From Lachnoclostridium sp. UBA5725 (GTDB lineage Bacteria; Bacillota; Clostridia; Lachnospirales; Lachnospiraceae): DNA of 64,000 nt. Shown here piece by piece: positions 60,020-64,000 of this stretch. Within the stretch, counting starts at the first letter, position 1; each line of letters starts with the position of its first letter. The notes beneath the pieces were generated by a model. It was not told the DNA's origin. It made no database searches and saw only the letters and a list, made by a program, of their open reading frames with translations. The stretch spans positions 273,083 through 337,082 of the forward strand of contig DIGJ01000014.1 in the NCBI GenBank assembly GCA_002419585.1, written 5' to 3'. Made by a program: the position numbers and the translations under genes.

Positions 60020-61400
60020 TTTTCTTTCCTCCAATTATTTTCGCTTTTAGTATGGTTTGAGTAGTATTTGTAATTTTATATCTTTCACTTATTCTATCGC
60101 CAAGTATCCAAATGATGTGTCCTCCATCCGCCAGAAGCGGAATCGACCTTCTTTTATCTCGAGGAAGTTTTGCATCAATAAAGTAATCTTTTAATTTCTT
60201 TGTTCCGCCCTCTTTGTTTACTTGGAAATAGTCTCCATTTCGTCGATTGCGCAAGGATATAGTTTGACATATTTTATCATAATCAAACCATTTCGTATAG
60301 TCATTTTTTGGAATTTCATGAACTTTATTAAAAGTATTATCAATTGTAATTTCAAGAAAGAGATCCATCCCTGGAATGGGATATATCCCCGAACCTTCTA
60401 TAAAAACTTCGAAATCTTTGTCTTTGTCTGACGGAATTTCAAGTTTCAAATATTCATATTCTTTACAACCGATAATCCCATATGGGAGATTTACCTGCTT
60501 ACCAGATGTCATAGCACATAGGGAAAGTATTCGTTCAATATGTTGATTATCAATGTCTTTTAATTTTCCTGCCAGGTTATAAATACAGGTTCGAACTAGT
60601 TCTTTTTGTATAATTGCATCTTCCATCAAAAGCAGATCTATCTTTAATAAGTATTGCCCATTCTCATATTTGACAATCCTTTTATATGCTTTTTCCATAT
60701 TCTTTTCAATATAACTTTGTGTTTCTTTTAAAAGCGTTGCAGTCTCACTCATATGCTCAATGCTCTTTGCATTCAAATCTACCATCAATGGAAGTATATG
60801 ATGTCGGATTTGATTTCTTGAATACTCATCCAAAAGATTTGTTGCATCCACACAATATTTCTGCCCTAAGCTTTTTAAGTAGTCTTCAATTTCATCTCGC
60901 GTTACGCAAAGTAGGGGACGAATAATCTCATTTCGAACAGGCAAGATTCCACACAGCCCTTTGATTCCACTTCCTCTGGCTAGATGAAACAGCATGGTCT
61001 CCGCATTATCATTCATATTATGTGCTATTGCTATTTTGGTTGCATGCTCCATTTCAAAAACTTGCAAAAATGCCTCATAGCGAACCTTCCTGCCCGCCTC
61101 TTCTTCGGTCAATTTGCATTCCTTGGCATATGATTTTACATCTTTCTTTACGACTGTTATCCAAACATCATTCTTTTTTGCTAGTTCTTCAACAAAGCGT
61201 TGGTCCGCATCCGCATCCTCTCCACGAATCTGATGATTTATATGCACCACATGTAACGATAAATCATAGATCTTTCGAAGTTTTAGTAGCACAAAAAAAA
61301 GACAAACCGAGTCTGCGCCACCAGAAACCCCTATCACAACTTTGTCTTTCATCTTTAGCATATTATGCTTTTCTACATAAGCAATAATCTTACGTTCCAT
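60009..61400 (-). CDS. tilS: tRNA(Ile)-lysidine synthase
   Basis: TilS of 463 aa. ATP-pyrophosphatase loop VIGVSGGADSVCL, HINHQIRG, IAHNMNDNAETMLFHLARGSG, and C-terminal domains with RNRRNGDYFQ. Modifies C34 of tRNA-Ile(CAU) to lysidine. Essential. Starts at ATG behind GAGAGGAAG, 65 nt after spoIIE. Confidence 0.95.
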   Translation of the reverse strand: MERKIIAYVEKHNMLKMKDKVVIGVSGGADSVCLFFVLLKLRKIYDLSLHVVHINHQIRGEDADADQRFVEELAKKNDVWITVVKKDVKSYAKECKLTEEEAGRKVRYEAFLQVFEMEHATKIAIAHNMNDNAETMLFHLARGSGIKGLCGILPVRNEIIRPLLCVTRDEIEDYLKSLGQKYCVDATNLLDEYSRNQIRHHILPLMVDLNAKSIEHMSETATLLKETQSYIEKNMEKAYKRIVKYENGQYLLKIDLLLMEDAIIQKELVRTCIYNLAGKLKDIDNQHIERILSLCAMTSGKQVNLPYGIIGCKEYEYLKLEIPSDKDKDFEVFIEGSGIYPIPGMDLFLEITIDNTFNKVHEIPKNDYTKWFDYDKICQTISLRNRRNGDYFQVNKEGGTKKLKDYFIDAKLPRDKRRSIPLLADGGHIIWILGDRISERYKITNTTQTILKAKIIGGKKNEY

Positions 61401-61465
61401 GATGCTTCCTCTCTCGATACCAATTCCATAATGTACTCTTATTGTACCCCCCTCATCCCATTATT

Positions 61466-63757
61466 TCAAGGTTTTTCCCACACGCCCGCAACAATTACCG
61501 TCATGTCATCGGTTGCCACGCAATTGGTTGAACTTAGTGCATCATTTAGAATTGTATTCGCTATCTCCCTTGGATTATTACTCGTCATTCCTTCTAGTAA
61601 AAATTCAATATATGCTTCTTTTTCATTTCCCGGAAAGCAATCGATTACGCCATCCGTTACCATAATAATAAATTCTCCATCTTTTATTTTACGCTTATTC
61701 CCCTCCATCTTACTGTGTTCAAACATACCTGCAGGTAGCGAAGAAGACATAATGGTATCCACTGAATTTTTATGTTTTAGAAAGGTTGCCGCAGCTCCCA
61801 TTTTTACAAAATTACAGTTTCCATCATAAAGATTTACTATTCCCATATCAATGGTGGAGAAAGACTGCCCGTCCGACTGTAGTACATAAAGTGAATTAAT
61901 TAGATGCAATGCGGAGGACTCTTTAAACCCAGCCTCCATAAAGTCTTCAATCAGATTAATTACGGATTCACTTTCTGCGTGTGCTCTTTCACCGGATCCC
62001 ATGCCGTCACATAGAGTCATTACCAGTTCACCGGAATCCAGCTCTAAGAACGAAAAATTATCTCCAGAAATATCTTCCCCATTTTTCGTGACTCTAGCCA
62101 CTCCTGTCAAAACTTTATATTTCGTGTCTTCCCAAAACACTAAGGACTCATATTCGCTAGGTATTGTATTTTTTAATTGTTCCGAAGGTTTCATCCTTTT
62201 TCCAACAACTTGTCCCAATAATAGTGCTACTTCTTTCGAAGTCACACACCTTCCTTTTTTTACTCTTGCCTGTAAATGTATTTCTAGTCGTCCGCCTTTA
62301 TTCTCCATTATTACCAAATGTTTCACTTCCACATGATGTGCTCGAAGTTTATTCAGTATCTGGTCCTCCAGTGAATTTTTCACTTGCTTCATCTCACTGA
62401 TATCAAACGCAAATTCCTTTACAATTTGTGCCATCTCATCCAGCTGACCTGCAACTGCTTGTCTGCTTTCCATTAACTTATTGTACCATTTCAGATTCAG
62501 TGTCGCGATTTCGAGGCTCTTATTTGTCTCTTTCACAAATGCATCGGCATAGACGCATTGTTTTCGAAAGTGCGTTGGTACGTCCTGCATTTTCAAATGC
62601 CCATTCTTTTTCGCAACACTAAACATATCTTGTGCATATGCATATGTCATCTCATAATTATCCTCCCAGCAATGACTGCAATATACACATTCTTTGCAGA
62701 ACTTACCGGATATATCCTCAAAAATCCCATTCATATCATCACAGCCTAGAATACTTTTATTTTCTGTATAGGAAACAAATGACTTTGACAGTTTTTGCAT
62801 GGAATCGGAGAATTCCCGAAACTTATTTTTTGTCATAAGCTGAAGATTTTGTTTCATATAATCTCCATCCTCTTTTTTATCCCAACATACTGGTTCAAGT
62901 ACTTTTGCTGGAACCAGCCAAAAAAGGCATACTGCTAACAGTAGTGACTCCAAACCTGAAATTTTCATCAGACTTTCTTCATACAGGTATCCCATAGAAA
63001 TACCCGTTGTTGCAAATGCAATTCCAGCTCCAAGTTTTCCAATTTCTTGAAACATTCCACCGCAAATGCCCAAAAGACACAAAATTCCTATGTAGGTAAC
63101 TGAACTATTACTGTACGATATCGCAATTCCACAAATTGCCCCAGCAACTGCCCCAGTTCCTGGTCCGTATTTGTACCCTACCATAAGTACAAAAAAGTAT
63201 GCCATTAGCTTTGGAAAAGAAACGGAATACAATGCCACATTCGGAATACTATATACAATTAATCCAATGATCAAAGCCATACTCACCAGTTCTTCATTGC
63301 TCATAAGTTCGTGTTTTCGACGATACAAAAAAAAGGCGACTCCCTTTTTCAAAAGAAAACAAGAAAGGTATACTAAAAGTCCCTCTAAGAACGCCAAAGC
63401 TATCTGGCTAAAAAAATCGCGGTAAAGAAACGCTTTTGTAATGGACAACGCCGTTGTGACTAAAGCTCCAATAACCGCTCGTGTATGATCACTGATTACC
63501 TTATGTTCTCGGTCAAAAAGTTGCTCAATGACGGAAAGTGTCAGTAGTACCAGTCCATATTTCACTACACTGACCCCGTTCATTGACGTTGCAATACCCA
63601 GAAGTAGTGCTGCTGCCAATATTGCTTTGTTACCATCTTGTCCATATGCACACAAAAAAAATCCAATCCCTATCGGGTTTATCGAAAAAAATGCAGCTCT
63701 TCCCATAACAAATGCAAGAAGATCTACCCCTATCATTCTTTTATTCCATTTTTTCAT
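61466..63757 (-). CDS. spoIIE: Stage II sporulation protein E (PP2C phosphatase)
   Basis: SpoIIE of 763 aa. About ten N-terminal membrane helices (to about 300), a central regulatory region with C-x2-C-x2-C (CKECVYCSHCWEDN), and a C-terminal PP2C domain with LCDGMGSGERAHAES and MVTDGVIDCFPG. It dephosphorylates SpoIIAA-P to activate sigma F in the forespore. ATG 63755-63757 behind AAAGGGTGGGG. It carries a Spo0A-type promoter. Confidence 0.95.
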   Translation of the reverse strand: MKKWNKRMIGVDLLAFVMGRAAFFSINPIGIGFFLCAYGQDGNKAILAAALLLGIATSMNGVSVVKYGLVLLTLSVIEQLFDREHKVISDHTRAVIGALVTTALSITKAFLYRDFFSQIALAFLEGLLVYLSCFLLKKGVAFFLYRRKHELMSNEELVSMALIIGLIVYSIPNVALYSVSFPKLMAYFFVLMVGYKYGPGTGAVAGAICGIAISYSNSSVTYIGILCLLGICGGMFQEIGKLGAGIAFATTGISMGYLYEESLMKISGLESLLLAVCLFWLVPAKVLEPVCWDKKEDGDYMKQNLQLMTKNKFREFSDSMQKLSKSFVSYTENKSILGCDDMNGIFEDISGKFCKECVYCSHCWEDNYEMTYAYAQDMFSVAKKNGHLKMQDVPTHFRKQCVYADAFVKETNKSLEIATLNLKWYNKLMESRQAVAGQLDEMAQIVKEFAFDISEMKQVKNSLEDQILNKLRAHHVEVKHLVIMENKGGRLEIHLQARVKKGRCVTSKEVALLLGQVVGKRMKPSEQLKNTIPSEYESLVFWEDTKYKVLTGVARVTKNGEDISGDNFSFLELDSGELVMTLCDGMGSGERAHAESESVINLIEDFMEAGFKESSALHLINSLYVLQSDGQSFSTIDMGIVNLYDGNCNFVKMGAAATFLKHKNSVDTIMSSSLPAGMFEHSKMEGNKRKIKDGEFIIMVTDGVIDCFPGNEKEAYIEFLLEGMTSNNPREIANTILNDALSSTNCVATDDMTVIVAGVWEKP

Positions 63758-63789
63758 ATTCCCCACCCTTTCTGCCGTTTCAGATGACC

Positions 63790-63823
63790 ATTATAGCTTT
63801 CACCAGCTAGAAACTTTGTCGAA
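63790..63823 (-). promoter_or_regulatory. Spo0A-dependent spoIIE promoter with 0A box
   Basis: On the minus strand TCGACA (63817-63822) and TATAAT (63790-63795) are separated by 21 bp, the unusual spacing of spoIIE and spoIIG promoters in Bacillus. The 0A box TTTGTCGAA (63815-63823, plus-strand reading) overlaps the -35 box. Phosphorylated Spo0A would reposition sigma-A polymerase. Confidence 0.85.
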
Positions 63824-63873
63824 GGATGGTAACATTTTGCATAAATTGATAGACAAAAAAGACCTATTTGTGG

Positions 63874-63956
63874 CAAGTGGAAAACGATTAGAAAATGTGA
63901 CAAGTGGAAAATAATCAGAAAATGTGGTTGACAATAGTTTGATATAAAACTATAAT
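63874..63956 (+). promoter_or_regulatory. Consensus promoter with 27-nt tandem repeat upstream
   Basis: TTGACA (63928-63933), 17-bp spacer and TATAAT (63951-63956) form a perfect sigma-A promoter. Two 27-nt tandem units (CAAGTGGAAAA...GAAAATGTG; 63874-63900 and 63901-63927) end one base before the -35 box, a likely activator or A-tract UP region. Confidence 0.85.
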
Positions 63957-63962
63957 GGCTGT

Positions 63963-64000
63963 ATGAAAACTAGAGATGCGATATCATTAATTTCAAAAAT
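63963..64000 (+). CDS. Possible leaderless ORF running out of the window
   Basis: An ATG at 63963 lies seven nt after the -10 box, at about the transcription start, and opens MKTRDAISLISK with no stop before the window ends. No ribosome binding site precedes it. It may be a leaderless gene, or the true start may be downstream and the transcript non-coding here. Confidence 0.3.
   Translation, partial: MKTRDAISLISK

Overview
The window comes from a low-GC, spore-forming, Gram-positive anaerobe of the Clostridia, most probably a Lachnospiraceae member close to Lachnoclostridium (Clostridium) phytofermentans. The reasons are the spoIIE-tilS-hpt-ftsH cluster, the VanW/G5 wall protein, paired YesM/YesN two-component proteins, abundant sugar ABC importers, LacI regulators, and strong purine-rich ribosome binding sites with frequent GTG and TTG starts. 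The genus assignment is inferred from gene content; no 16S gene is present.

Layout. 1-6.3 kb: the tail of a MacB/FtsX-type permease, lysA, an AgrC/AgrA-like two-component pair, an unknown membrane protein, and an SPFH/NfeD pair. Three very long imperfect hairpins (198-348, 3540-3714, 4715-4873) lie between these genes. They share a 17-nt apex but have unrelated stem sequences. 6.5-21.5 kb: an HtrA-like protein that has lost its catalytic triad, mutS2, an OmpR-type two-component system, trmL, cheX, an aminotransferase/Lrp/PurM-like group, a VanW protein, a 34-aa membrane peptide, nth, a B12-binding radical SAM protein, and tRNA-Gly and tRNA-Phe. 21.6-27.3 kb: two BspA-like leucine-rich-repeat proteins and a YtrA-type GntR/ABC transporter operon behind a 40-bp palindromic operator.

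27.3-36.2 kb is a D-allose-type operon (alsB-A-C-E-K-rpiB) with two LacI-family regulators, a DUF4867 protein and a pair of identical operators. 36.2-39 kb holds a TetR regulator and a membrane-anchored alpha/beta hydrolase with a palindromic promoter. 39-52.3 kb appears to be a chitobiose phosphorolysis island: YesM/YesN sensor pair, ABC importer, diacetylchitobiose phosphorylase, a sugar phosphate mutase probably acting on GlcNAc-1-P, a ROK kinase, and nagB and nagA. Together these would take imported (GlcNAc)2 to fructose-6-P while saving one ATP.

52.4-57.4 kb: glyoxalase-like protein, LysR with divergent azlCD, an XRE/membrane protein pair, tRNA-Leu and tRNA-Tyr, a 62-aa membrane protein behind a textbook LytTR double site, and a CAT-like acetyltransferase. 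57.6-64 kb: ftsH, hpt, tilS and spoIIE. The spoIIE promoter has the unusual 21-bp spacer and overlapping 0A box typical of Spo0A-activated promoters.

Recurring intra-operon hairpin leaders just upstream of start codons (11.1, 21.3, 24.5, 41.0 and 55.4 kb) and the three long hairpins are the least explained structures here.
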